Source of the DNA: GCA-002722245 sp038154685
Lineage (GTDB): Bacteria; Bacteroidota; Bacteroidia; Flavobacteriales_C; GCA-002722245
Assembly: GCA_038154685.1 (NCBI GenBank)
Contig: JAYPYW010000003.1
Span: 41,128-105,127 of the forward strand
Direction of reading: 5' to 3'
Length of the DNA: 64,000 nucleotides
The position numbers and the translations under genes were made by a program. Shown here one piece after another: positions 31,879-40,337 of this stretch; within the stretch, counting starts at the first letter, position 1; every line of letters begins with the position of its first letter. Under the pieces are notes generated by a model that saw nothing but the letters and a program-made list of their open reading frames with translations, ran no database searches and was not told the origin of the DNA.

Positions 31879-34656
31879 ATGGCTTTTGAATTATATAAGG
31901 AATACCTACAACAAATTGAAGACAGAAAAGGTGAAGGATTAGATGCTTTACCAATTGACGGAGCAGAATTGTTAAGCGAAGTTATCGCTCAAATTAAAGA
32001 GGGTAACGAAAACAAGGAGCAATGTTTAAAGTTCTTCATTTACGGAACTTTACCTGGTACTACTAGTGCTGCAGGTGTAAAAGCAAAATTTTTAAAAGAG
32101 ATCATCTTAGGTGAATCTACAGCAGAAGAAATTTCTGTTGAGTTCGCTTTTGAATTATTATCTCATATGAAGGGTGGTCCTTCAATTGAAGTTTTACTAG
32201 ATATAGCTTTAGGTTCGGATGCAGCGTTAGCAGCTTCTGCGGCTAAAGTTTTAAAAACTCAAGTTTTCCTTTACGATGCTGATACAAACAGATTAGAGGA
32301 AGCTTATAAAGCTGGAAATGCAATCGCTAAAGAATTATTAGAAAGCTACGTTAAAGCTGAATTCTTTACTGAATTACCAGAAGTTGAAGAGAAAATTGAT
32401 GTTGTAACTTTTATTGCAGGAACTGGTGATATTTCAACTGATTTATTATCTCCTGGTGCTGATGCACACTCAAGATCTGACAGACAATTACACGGTCAGT
32501 GTATCTTTGAACACAACAAGCAAATGCAGCAAGAGCTTTTAGATTTAAAAGCAAAGCATCCAGATAAGCGAGTAATGTTAATCGCTGAGAAAGGAACTAT
32601 GGGAGTAGGGTCTTCAAGAATGTCAGGTGTAAACAACGTAGCATTATGGACGGGGATTCCAAGCTCACCATACGTACCATTCGTAAACATCGCTCCAATT
32701 ATTGCTGGAACTAATGGTATCGCTCCAATCTTCTTAACTACTGTTGGTGTAACAGGAGGTATCGGAATCGACCTTAAGAACTGGGTTGCTAAGAAAGATG
32801 CTAACGGAGAAACTGTAAGAGATGAAAACGGTGATCCAGTATTAGAACAAAAGTACTCTGTTGAAACAGGAACTGTTTTAACGATTAATACAAAAGAGAA
32901 AAAATTATACAACGGAGACCAAGAATTAAAAGATATCTCTGCTGCATTAACTCCACAAAAAGTAGAATTCATCAAAGCAGGTGGTTCTTACGCTGTGGTA
33001 TTTGGTAAGAAATTACAAACTACTGCTGCTAAAATCTTAGGAGTTGAAGCTCCTCAGGTTTACGCTCCATCTAAAGAGATTTCCCATGAAGGTCAAGGTT
33101 TAACTGCTGTTGAGAAAATCTTCAACAGAAACGCCGTTGGTACTTCAGGGAAAACATTACATGCTGGTTCAAACACTAGAGTAGAAGTTAACATCGTAGG
33201 GTCTCAGGATACTACAGGTTTAATGACTTCTCAGGAATTAGAGGCGATGGCTGCTACAGTTATCTCTCCAATCGTTGACGGAGCATACCAATCAGGATGT
33301 CACACTGCTTCAGTTTGGGATAAGAAAGCGCAAGCTAACATTCCTAAATTAATGAAGTTCATGAACGACTTCGGATTAATTACAGCTCGTGATCCAAAAG
33401 GTGAGTACCATGCGATGACGGATGTAATCCACAAAGTATTAAATGATATCACTATCGATGACTGGGCAATCATCATCGGAGGTGATTCACATACAAGAAT
33501 GTCTAAAGGGGTTGCTTTTGGTGCCGATTCAGGAACTGTAGCATTAGCTTTAGCAACAGGTGAGGCTGCAATGCCTATTCCAGAGTCAGTTAAGGTAACA
33601 TTCAAAGGAAGCATGGCTCCTTACATGGATTTCCGTGATATTGTACATGGAACTCAAGCTCAAATGTTAAATCAGTTTGGTGGTGAAAATGTATTCCAAG
33701 GTAGAGTTATCGAGGTTCACATTGGAACTTTAACTGCTGATCAAGCATTTACGTTTACTGACTGGACTGCAGAGATGAAAGCAAAAGCTTCAGTTTGTAT
33801 TTCAGAAGATGCTACATTAATCGAGTCTTTAGAAATTGCTAAATCTCGTATCAACATCATGATCGAGAAAGGAATGGATAACGAGAATAAAGTTCTTGCT
33901 GGATTAGTTGAATTAGCAGATAAGAGAATTAATGAAGTTAAGTCTGGGGAAAAGCCAGCATTACGTCCTGATACAAATGCTAAGTACTACGCTGAAGTTG
34001 TAGTTGACTTAGATAAATTATCAGAGCCAATGATCGCCGATCCAGATGTAAATAACATAGACGTTTCTAAGAGATATACGCACGATACAATCCGTCCATT
34101 ATCTTACTATGGTGGAGATAAAACAGTTGATTTAGGATTCATCGGATCTTGTATGGTTCACAAAGGTGATATGAAGATCTTAGCAGCAATGTTAAAGAAC
34201 ATTGAAGCAAGCGAAGGTAAAGTTGAGTTTAAAGCGCCATTAGTTGTTGCTCCTCCAACTTACAACATCGTTGATGAGTTAAAAGCTGAAGGAGACTGGG
34301 AAGTATTACAAAAGTACTCAGGATTCGAATTTAACGATGCTGATCCAAAAGGAGCTGCGAGAACTAAGTACGATAACATGTTATACTTAGAGCGTCCAGG
34401 ATGTAACCTTTGTATGGGTAACCAAGAAAAGGCAGAGCCAGGAGATACTGTAATGGCTACTTCTACTCGTTTATTCCAAGGAAGAGTTGTAAAAGACACT
34501 GACGAGAAGAAAGGAGAGTCGTTATTAACTTCAACTCCAGTAGTAGTATTATCAACTGTATTAGGAAGAACACCTAACATGGATGAATACAAAGCTGCTG
34601 TAGATGGTATTGAGTTAACAAACTTTACTCCATCAAACCAGAAGTTAGTTAGATAA
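31879..34656 (+). CDS. acnB: Aconitate hydratase B (bifunctional with 2-methylisocitrate dehydratase)
   Basis: AcnB converts citrate to isocitrate through cis-aconitate in the TCA cycle, using a [4Fe-4S] cluster. The 925 residues show the AcnB order: an N-terminal HEAT-like helical domain (about 1-160), the swivel domain, then catalytic domains with DLLSPGADAHSRSDR, GTMGVGSSRMSG, IIGGDSHTRMSKGVAFGADSG, SGCHTASVWD and the cluster cysteines in LERPGCNLCMGNQ and SCMVHKGD. AcnB rather than AcnA is indicated by the leading swivel domain. Codon bias is very strong (TTA, GGA, GAA), as for a highly expressed gene. It has its own promoter and terminator. Confidence 0.96.
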   Translation: MAFELYKEYLQQIEDRKGEGLDALPIDGAELLSEVIAQIKEGNENKEQCLKFFIYGTLPGTTSAAGVKAKFLKEIILGESTAEEISVEFAFELLSHMKGGPSIEVLLDIALGSDAALAASAAKVLKTQVFLYDADTNRLEEAYKAGNAIAKELLESYVKAEFFTELPEVEEKIDVVTFIAGTGDISTDLLSPGADAHSRSDRQLHGQCIFEHNKQMQQELLDLKAKHPDKRVMLIAEKGTMGVGSSRMSGVNNVALWTGIPSSPYVPFVNIAPIIAGTNGIAPIFLTTVGVTGGIGIDLKNWVAKKDANGETVRDENGDPVLEQKYSVETGTVLTINTKEKKLYNGDQELKDISAALTPQKVEFIKAGGSYAVVFGKKLQTTAAKILGVEAPQVYAPSKEISHEGQGLTAVEKIFNRNAVGTSGKTLHAGSNTRVEVNIVGSQDTTGLMTSQELEAMAATVISPIVDGAYQSGCHTASVWDKKAQANIPKLMKFMNDFGLITARDPKGEYHAMTDVIHKVLNDITIDDWAIIIGGDSHTRMSKGVAFGADSGTVALALATGEAAMPIPESVKVTFKGSMAPYMDFRDIVHGTQAQMLNQFGGENVFQGRVIEVHIGTLTADQAFTFTDWTAEMKAKASVCISEDATLIESLEIAKSRINIMIEKGMDNENKVLAGLVELADKRINEVKSGEKPALRPDTNAKYYAEVVVDLDKLSEPMIADPDVNNIDVSKRYTHDTIRPLSYYGGDKTVDLGFIGSCMVHKGDMKILAAMLKNIEASEGKVEFKAPLVVAPPTYNIVDELKAEGDWEVLQKYSGFEFNDADPKGAARTKYDNMLYLERPGCNLCMGNQEKAEPGDTVMATSTRLFQGRVVKDTDEKKGESLLTSTPVVVLSTVLGRTPNMDEYKAAVDGIELTNFTPSNQKLVR

Positions 34657-34716
34657 GTTAATTATTCAATTCCTCGATTAAGCAATTAATCAATTCGGAT
34701 TGGATTTTAAATATTT

Positions 34717-34743
34717 AAAAGCCGCTCAAACGAGCGGCTTTTT
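34717..34743 (+). terminator. Terminator after acnB
   Basis: Stem GCCGCTC / GAGCGGC (34721-34727 and 34732-34738) with loop AAAC, flanked by AAAA/TTTT pairs. Confidence 0.9.
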
Positions 34744-34747
34744 GTTT

Positions 34748-34855
34748 AACATCTTTCTGTCTTATCTCTATTATCTTGTGCGCGGTTGTACCAATTTTTA
34801 AAAAACCATCAGTATCGTCAATTCCTATAGAAAAAGTGGTGGTACCACTTAATTG
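34748..34855 (-). pseudogene. Possible remnant of a T9SS/S74-type adhesin repeat
   Basis: The 308-base gap between acnB and the barstar-like gene holds the acnB terminator, a 14-base T run (34908-34921) and this stretch. On the minus strand it reads FQLSGTTTFSIGIDDTDGFL and KIGTTAHKIIEIR in one open frame of about 35 codons with no start. The SIGIDDTDG...KIGTTA pattern resembles repeats in tail-fibre or endosialidase-chaperone-associated adhesins. It is short and stops are close, so this is a tentative call. Confidence 0.3.
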
Positions 34856-34964
34856 AAAATTTTATTCATAGTCACCTGATTAGGTTATCCCTATTACTGG
34901 GTTTCGATTTTTTTTTTTTTTGCTCCAACTCTCTAGTCTGTTTGAGAATATTTAACTTTAAAGG

Positions 34965-35267
34965 ATGGATACGATTACCATTATGTTGGACGGGGCGGAT
35001 GTGCCTGATTTGAGAATGTTTTTTAAAGCAACTGTGAAGGAATTACAGTTTCCTAAATATACCAGAGATATTCAAACTTTTGAGGAACAGATTAATGATT
35101 TATCATGGTTAAATGGTGCTAAGGTTCGAATTAGTATTTCAAATGCAAAAGAATTCTTAATTGAAGAAGATCAGCAGATTAGAAAAACCATGTTAGGGAT
35201 ATTGTTAGCTGCTATGGAAAACGGCGATGCAGCTAGTCCAATTTTAGTGATTGTTTCCAAAGATTAA
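34965..35267 (+). CDS. Barstar-like small protein
   Basis: A 100-residue protein with the barstar-type pattern: an N-terminal strand and helix (ITIMLDGADVPDLRMFFKAT), the FPKYTRDIQTFEEQINDLSWL region, which corresponds to the P-Y-G-x-N-x-D-A-L...DLSWL segment of barstars, and a hydrophobic final strand (SPILVIVSKD). Barstars inhibit barnase-type ribonucleases, but no RNase is adjacent, and the canonical Asn-x-Asp pair is not conserved. It may be an orphan immunity protein or a divergent housekeeping relative. The T run and A/T-rich gap upstream offer no obvious promoter. The gene converges with the next with a 4-base overlap. Confidence 0.55.
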   Translation: MDTITIMLDGADVPDLRMFFKATVKELQFPKYTRDIQTFEEQINDLSWLNGAKVRISISNAKEFLIEEDQQIRKTMLGILLAAMENGDAASPILVIVSKD

Positions 35268-37063
35268 TATTTGATCTTATAGAATTGATGACCTGATTTT
35301 GGATCGCGCGTAACTAGATCTAATTTAATCCCTTCCGGCAATTTTGCTCCATTCTCAGCAAAAATAAACTTTACCTTTTTCTCTTTTAGGTAGACAGGTA
35401 TGTCAAATCCCGCTTTATTAAATGGAGAGTTATTTCTTTTTTGAATCCCCGAGGTAATATCTACAGGGTAAATTGTTTTGGGGTGATTTAAAACAAATTT
35501 TGCTGGGTTATTGTAAATAAAATACCATTTCCAAGGAACATTTTTCCGGACTAATACCCAATTATGATGTCTTAATTCGACATAAACTTCCTTTTCAAAT
35601 TTATAAGAATTTTCAACTTTTGGATCATTTGAAATATCCAAGAAAAATAATTTGTATGTAGTTGTTAACGATAGTATAGCCAGACCAAGAATTATTCCTT
35701 GTGGATTTGATTTTAACTTCGAAAGAAAATAAACAAGTATTATAGGCATGAAAACCATCACAAAATTAATGATGACTTGGTTGATGTCCATTTGGAATAT
35801 GTTTAACATCACAAAACAAACCGAGGTAAATAAACCAAAAATGAAGCAGAAAAGAATAGCCGATAGTTGTTGGGATTTTGTTCTTTTCGCCCAAATTAAG
35901 CTAGGAAGCAATCCTATAAACATAATAAACGGGTAGGAGAAGTATCTTAATGCCCAAACAAATGCGTCCCATTTAGTGATTTCGAACATCGGTTTTGGAG
36001 GTTCAGATTCCGTTGCAAAAGTTTGGTAACAAACTAAGAATAAAACACCTACTAAAAGGGTTATTATACCCTCCATACTGCATTTAATTAATTCCTTGGG
36101 AGCATAATTTTCATCAAACAAATAACACCAGAATAATACACCAGCAAATATTCCAAACAATCCCGGTAGTATTGTGACATATATTCCCGAAATTATTAAA
36201 ATAAAACAAGCAATATTTACAAACTTCCTATTAAGTATAAAATGAATTAATAAAGGAGTGATTGCTATTGCAGAAACTAGTTTAAGTGTATCTGGTTTTG
36301 ATCCAAAAAACTGACCATACCAAAGATTGGCATCGTTTAAAATTTCGTTATCGCTATTGATGAATAAGTTCCCCCCTAGGAAAGCTAAGACTATTAAGCT
36401 TAGGTATAAAATAGTTTGTTTTGCATTTCTAGGTGAGAAAAACCTTAAACATCCCAATATTCCAATTGATATCAAAAGGGGGTAGGAAACAAAAACAATA
36501 AAGGCTACTTCGGAACAATTAAATATTTGAATGAAGAATGCAGAAAACCATAAGTTACCAAAGTGGTAAAACTCATTGGTTTGAAGCCCTATGTTGTGGT
36601 AATGAAGTGCTTTTGGAGACTCAATCCCCGTTTCAATTAAGGTTCCAGCTGTTTTTCCAAAAAAGTAATAATCATCATGAACGTTTAATTCTTCTAAACT
36701 AAGTGGGCTGCCATTTAAAAGCCAAACTCCGAAAAAAGAAACGGCTATAACAACTCCGGCGACGGCAAAAGGAAAAAATTCGGGTTGCTGAAACTCTTGT
36801 TTAGAGGGACTAGATGTTCGATATAGAAAGTAAACAAGTGGGAGCAAAACCAACCAAGATAAACTAACCCCACTGGTTGCGACAATAGCCGTTATTGATG
36901 ATATAAGTAAATAACCAACTATGAAAGCAAGTGAAAATCTTCCAAATACGTCTTCGTTATTATAGTTTTGATTTTTTGTAAAAAAAAGGACCAACCAACC
37001 AGCTCCGTAAGTAAAAAAGGAGCTAATGATTAAATAACCAAAAATAACGATGAAAAATATCAT
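35264..37063 (-). CDS. Polytopic membrane protein, GT-C-glycosyltransferase-like
   Basis: 599 residues with 12 or more predicted transmembrane helices, then a soluble C-terminal domain (from about residue 480) with an HNWVLVRKNVPWKWYFIY stretch. After the first helices it has NVHDDYYFFGKTAG, an acidic DD pair in the periplasmic loop that fits the catalytic position in GT-C membrane glycosyltransferases, but I see no other diagnostic motif. It overlaps the stop of the converging barstar-like gene by four bases. hldD lies 30 bases upstream on the same strand, so the pair could be one unit in cell-envelope glycan work. No specific function assigned. Confidence 0.6.
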   Translation of the reverse strand: MIFFIVIFGYLIISSFFTYGAGWLVLFFTKNQNYNNEDVFGRFSLAFIVGYLLISSITAIVATSGVSLSWLVLLPLVYFLYRTSSPSKQEFQQPEFFPFAVAGVVIAVSFFGVWLLNGSPLSLEELNVHDDYYFFGKTAGTLIETGIESPKALHYHNIGLQTNEFYHFGNLWFSAFFIQIFNCSEVAFIVFVSYPLLISIGILGCLRFFSPRNAKQTILYLSLIVLAFLGGNLFINSDNEILNDANLWYGQFFGSKPDTLKLVSAIAITPLLIHFILNRKFVNIACFILIISGIYVTILPGLFGIFAGVLFWCYLFDENYAPKELIKCSMEGIITLLVGVLFLVCYQTFATESEPPKPMFEITKWDAFVWALRYFSYPFIMFIGLLPSLIWAKRTKSQQLSAILFCFIFGLFTSVCFVMLNIFQMDINQVIINFVMVFMPIILVYFLSKLKSNPQGIILGLAILSLTTTYKLFFLDISNDPKVENSYKFEKEVYVELRHHNWVLVRKNVPWKWYFIYNNPAKFVLNHPKTIYPVDITSGIQKRNNSPFNKAGFDIPVYLKEKKVKFIFAENGAKLPEGIKLDLVTRDPKSGHQFYKIKY

Positions 37064-37092
37064 TTAGCAGTAGGTTGAGTCTGATATTAAAA

Positions 37093-38058
37093 TTACCAGA
37101 TTTTAGATCCGATCAAATGATTTTTAACATAATCTTCTACTCCTTGCTCTAATGTCATAAAACCTCCATCATATCCAGCATTTAATAGTTTTTGCATATT
37201 GGCTTCAGTGAAGTATTGATATTTGTCTCTAATATCCTCAGGAGTATCAATAAATCCAATGTTTGGCTCTAAGTTTAAAGCTTTAAAGGTATTCGCGGCA
37301 AGGTCATAAAAAGTTCTAGCTTGTCCCGTTCCTAGGTTGAATAATCCCGACTCGGGACGTTGTTCCATTAAGAAAGTAATTACTTTAACCACATCTTTAA
37401 CATAAACAAAATCTCTTAATTGTTCCCCATCTTTGTATTCAGCAACGTGAGATCTAAAAAGATTCATCGCTCCAGTTTTTTGTATTTGATTGTAAGTATG
37501 GAATATAACTGATGCCATTCGCCCTTTATGGAATTCATTAGGTCCATAAACGTTAAAGAACTTTAAGCCAGCCCAGAAGAAAGGCTTTTTTTCTTGTTTT
37601 AAAGCCCAAACATCAAAGTCGTTCTTAGAATCTCCGTAAGGGTTTAATGGTTTTAACTTTTCCGGAATTTCATGATTGTCGTCGTAACCAAATTCCCCTA
37701 AACCATAAGTTGCAGCTGAAGAAGCGTAAATTAACGGTAAAGCGTACTCAACACATTTGTTCCAAACCATTTTGGAATAATCAATGTTTAGTTCATCAAA
37801 TATGCTTTTGTCAAATTCAGTAGTATCAGTTCTAGCTCCAAGATGAATAATCATTTGGGTAAATCGCTGATTTTCATCTAACCACTTTCCAAACTCTTTT
37901 CTATCCACAAGTTCCTTATAGGTTTTGTTTTCGTAATTAGCCTTTTTCTCTGCTCTAGAGAAGTCATCAACCAAGATTAATTCTTTATACCCTAGTTCGT
38001 TTAAATGAGCAACTAAACAACTGCTAATAAAACCTGCAGCACCAGTAATGACAATCAT
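37093..38058 (-). CDS. hldD: ADP-L-glycero-D-manno-heptose 6-epimerase
   Basis: HldD makes the L-glycero form of ADP-heptose for the LPS inner core. It is an extended SDR of 321 residues from ATG 38058: the Rossmann motif is MIVITGAAGFISSCL, with the SSAATYG Ser/Ala/Thr triad region, the YGDSKNDFD Tyr-x-x-x-Lys motif and FFNVYGPNEFHKGRMAS, which is specific to heptose epimerases. A longer frame from 38079 adds MFQIQFD; I prefer 38058 because the NAD-binding strand begins there and a TATTTTTG-like -7 element (38084-38077 on the minus strand) would lie inside the longer reading. Neighbour: a membrane protein immediately downstream. Confidence 0.9.
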   Translation of the reverse strand: MIVITGAAGFISSCLVAHLNELGYKELILVDDFSRAEKKANYENKTYKELVDRKEFGKWLDENQRFTQMIIHLGARTDTTEFDKSIFDELNIDYSKMVWNKCVEYALPLIYASSAATYGLGEFGYDDNHEIPEKLKPLNPYGDSKNDFDVWALKQEKKPFFWAGLKFFNVYGPNEFHKGRMASVIFHTYNQIQKTGAMNLFRSHVAEYKDGEQLRDFVYVKDVVKVITFLMEQRPESGLFNLGTGQARTFYDLAANTFKALNLEPNIGFIDTPEDIRDKYQYFTEANMQKLLNAGYDGGFMTLEQGVEDYVKNHLIGSKIW

Positions 38059-38191
38059 ATCAAATTGAATTTGAAACAAAAATAACCAATTGAGACTAAT
38101 TCTTTTCCCAAATGAGATGTTTAATTAAATTGATAGTTTATCATAAACTTCAGTTTTAATAATCGTATTTTTACAGTCTAAATAATTTGGC

Positions 38192-38617
38192 ATGTTAACA
38201 CTTACAAGAAGAGAACGTTTTTGTGCGGCCCACAAGCTTGCAAACCCTAATTGGAGTGATGAAAAAAACGAAGAAGTTTTTGGCAGATGTTCTAACAAAA
38301 ACTGGCATGGTCACAACTATGAATTATTCGTTACTGTTAAAGGTGAATTAAATCCGGAAACAGGGTTTATTATTGATTTAAAGTGGTTGGGAGACTTTTT
38401 GAAGGAAAAAGTAGTAGATCCTTTTGATCATAGGAACCTTAATCTTGATGTCCCAGCTTTTAAAAATAAGATGGTAAGTACAGAAGTTGTTGCAATAGAG
38501 ATTTGGAATATCATTGTACAAGGAATTAAGGAGCAAGGAGCAGAATTGTATTGTGTTAAGTTAGTTGAAACAGAAAATAACTCGGTAGAATATTACGGTC
38601 CTAATTTCAAGGGCTAG
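38192..38617 (+). CDS. queD: 6-carboxytetrahydropterin synthase (6-pyruvoyl-tetrahydropterin synthase family)
   Basis: QueD makes 6-carboxy-5,6,7,8-tetrahydropterin from dihydroneopterin triphosphate on the path to queuosine. The 141 residues have the zinc ligands in FCAAHKL and NWHGHNYEL, the catalytic Cys in FGRCSNKN, FDHRNLN and the Glu in LVETENNSVEY. This is the standard order of the PTPS/QueD fold. Homologs can also serve tetrahydrobiopterin-like synthesis, and no other queuosine gene is nearby to settle it. It is 133 bases from hldD on the opposite strand and 40 bases before fabD. Confidence 0.88.
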   Translation: MLTLTRRERFCAAHKLANPNWSDEKNEEVFGRCSNKNWHGHNYELFVTVKGELNPETGFIIDLKWLGDFLKEKVVDPFDHRNLNLDVPAFKNKMVSTEVVAIEIWNIIVQGIKEQGAELYCVKLVETENNSVEYYGPNFKG

Positions 38618-38657
38618 AAATCTAATAAGAATTTACTAAAAGAATAATTAAAGTAAT

Positions 38658-39533
38658 ATGAAGGCATACGTATTTCCAGGGCAAGGAGCTCAGTTTACAG
38701 GGATGGGAAAGGAGTTGTATGAAAACAATTCAAGTGCAAAAGAACTGTTTAAAAAAGCAAATGATATTTTAGGTTTTGATATAGCTAAAACAATGTTTGA
38801 AGGTTCTGCAGAAGACTTAAAAGAAACTAAGGTAACACAACCAGCTGTGTTTTTACATAGTGTTGCTATTGCTTTAACAACAGAAGGATTTGAGCCAGAA
38901 ATGGTTGCAGGTCATTCACTGGGAGAATTATCAGCTCTTGTTGCTGCTCAAGTTATTTCTTTTGAGGATGGGTTGAAAATTGTTTCTAAAAGGGCACAAG
39001 CAATGCAAAAAGCATGTGAATTGCAAGCAGGGACAATGGCCGCTATTCTTGCTTTAGAGGACGAAGTGGTAGAAAATATATGTAAGGAAACTCCAGGTGT
39101 TGTTGTGGCAGCAAATTACAACTGTCCGGGGCAATTGGTTATATCAGGAGAGGTTGAGGCAGTAAACGCAGCTTGTGAAAAGTTAAAAGAAGCAGGAGCA
39201 AAGAGAGCTTTAGTTTTACCTGTTGGAGGAGCTTTTCATTCACCATTAATGGATCCTGCAAAGGAAGAATTGGCTGAGGTCATAAACGCTACGGAATTTA
39301 AAGAGCCTATTTGTCCAGTTTATCAAAATGTAAACGCTCAACCAGTTAAGAATCCTGAAATTATTAAGCAGAATTTAATCTCTCAATTAACAGCTCCTGT
39401 AAAATGGACACAAACTGTTAAAAATATGCTTTCAGATGGAGCATCGTTATTTACAGAAATGGGCCCAGGAAAGACTTTACAAGGTTTAGTTAAGAAAGTT
39501 GATAGACAAACTGAAACAGCTGGTGTACAGTAG
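38658..39533 (+). CDS. fabD: Malonyl-CoA:ACP transacylase
   Basis: FabD loads malonyl groups onto acyl carrier protein for fatty-acid elongation. The 291 residues contain VFPGQGAQFTGMGKELYE at the N-terminus, the catalytic Ser in AGHSLGELSAL, the conserved Arg in SKRAQAMQ and the catalytic His in GGAFHSPLM. Length is standard. It is the last gene of a short plus-strand unit with queD and is followed at once by a clear terminator that also separates it from the converging polysaccharide operon. Confidence 0.95.
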   Translation: MKAYVFPGQGAQFTGMGKELYENNSSAKELFKKANDILGFDIAKTMFEGSAEDLKETKVTQPAVFLHSVAIALTTEGFEPEMVAGHSLGELSALVAAQVISFEDGLKIVSKRAQAMQKACELQAGTMAAILALEDEVVENICKETPGVVVAANYNCPGQLVISGEVEAVNAACEKLKEAGAKRALVLPVGGAFHSPLMDPAKEELAEVINATEFKEPICPVYQNVNAQPVKNPEIIKQNLISQLTAPVKWTQTVKNMLSDGASLFTEMGPGKTLQGLVKKVDRQTETAGVQ

Positions 39534-39558
39534 GTATTAGGTTTTTATAAATATTTAG

Positions 39559-39582
39559 GCCACTCATTTGAGTGGCTTTTTT
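39559..39582 (+). terminator. Terminator after fabD
   Basis: Stem GCCACTC / GAGTGGC (39559-39565 and 39570-39576), loop ATTT, then six T. It lies just past the 3' end of the minus-strand operon. Confidence 0.88.
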
Positions 39583-39593
39583 ATTTAACTGGT

Positions 39594-40334
39594 TTATGCA
39601 ATTAAACCACTGTTTAGCAATTTTTGAGAATTTACTAGTTCATGCAATTTTGGCGATTTAAGCGCTTTTTCTAAACTTGCTAAGTGAGCTTCTCTGTGTA
39701 TGTCTGTTCCAATAAAATCAACAAAACCTTGTTCGATTAAATGGTGAGCACCATAAATAGCCCCTTCACCATAATGACCTGCAAACGACATTAAATTAAG
39801 TTGAAATTTTAATCCCATATTCTTAAGCTTCTCATATTGCTTTAGGTTTGCAACATAATATGGGTATCGTTCAGGGTGGGCTAGAACGGGGGTGTATCCT
39901 GCCTGAAGCATGTCTGTTACACCTTCAAAAACTCCTTGGTGTTCATTGAAGTAAGAAAATTCAAAAAGTAAATAGTTTTCTTTTCCAAAATTAAATTTAA
40001 GGTAACTAATTTAGATTTAGGNNNNNNNNNNAATTTCAATATCAATGGAAGCTTGATTTAAGGATTCTTTAAGTTGATCAAGCCCAGACAAAATAGTGTC
40101 TGTCGAATTTCTATAGAAATCGTGCATCACATGAGGAGTGGCAAGAAGTTGAGAAAACCCAAGTTCTTTTAATCCTTTAATCATGTTTACAGAGTCTTGT
40201 ATAGTTTGGGAGCCATCATCTATTCCAGGAAGTAAATGGCTATGCATGTCAGCCTTTACAAGACTTGATATGTCAATTGGATCAAGTTCTATTTCAGGTT
40301 TTTTCTTTTTGAATAAACTTGATAGGAATCCCAT
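39594..40334 (-). CDS. CpsB/CapC (YwqE)-type tyrosine-protein phosphatase, damaged by gap and frameshift
   Basis: A manganese-dependent PHP-fold phosphatase controlling polysaccharide assembly by dephosphorylating a tyrosine kinase. The N-terminal frame (ATG 40334) has VKADMHSHLLPGIDDGSQT and LATPHVM. The C-terminal frame has AGYTPVLAHPERYPYY, LMSFAGHYGEGA and DFIGTDIHREAHL, all family-typical. The N run at 40022-40031 replaces part of the middle. Beside it the downstream contig has a frame break near 39990, because GKENYLLFEFSYFNEH is in frame with the C-terminus but the sequence next to the gap is not. It closes the polysaccharide operon. The intact protein should be near 245-250 residues. 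Confidence 0.82.
40022..40031. other. 10-base N gap in the cpsB-like gene
   Basis: The flanks do not overlap. The adjoining contig end carries stops and a frame break, so the true missing length is unknown. By family comparison about 10-20 residues are absent. Confidence 0.9.
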
Positions 40335-40337
40335 TAA

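Noticed and set aside
32496..32975. 159-codon antisense frame inside acnB, and similar long antisense frames in gldM, ilvC and the M16 gene
   Set aside because: They are shadows caused by the strong codon bias of highly expressed genes on the other strand. They lack start context and family features.
34838..34850. GTGGTACCAC palindrome in the acnB-barstar gap as an operator
   Set aside because: It is a 10-base palindrome far from any start codon and lies inside the possible adhesin relic. There is no support for a regulatory role.
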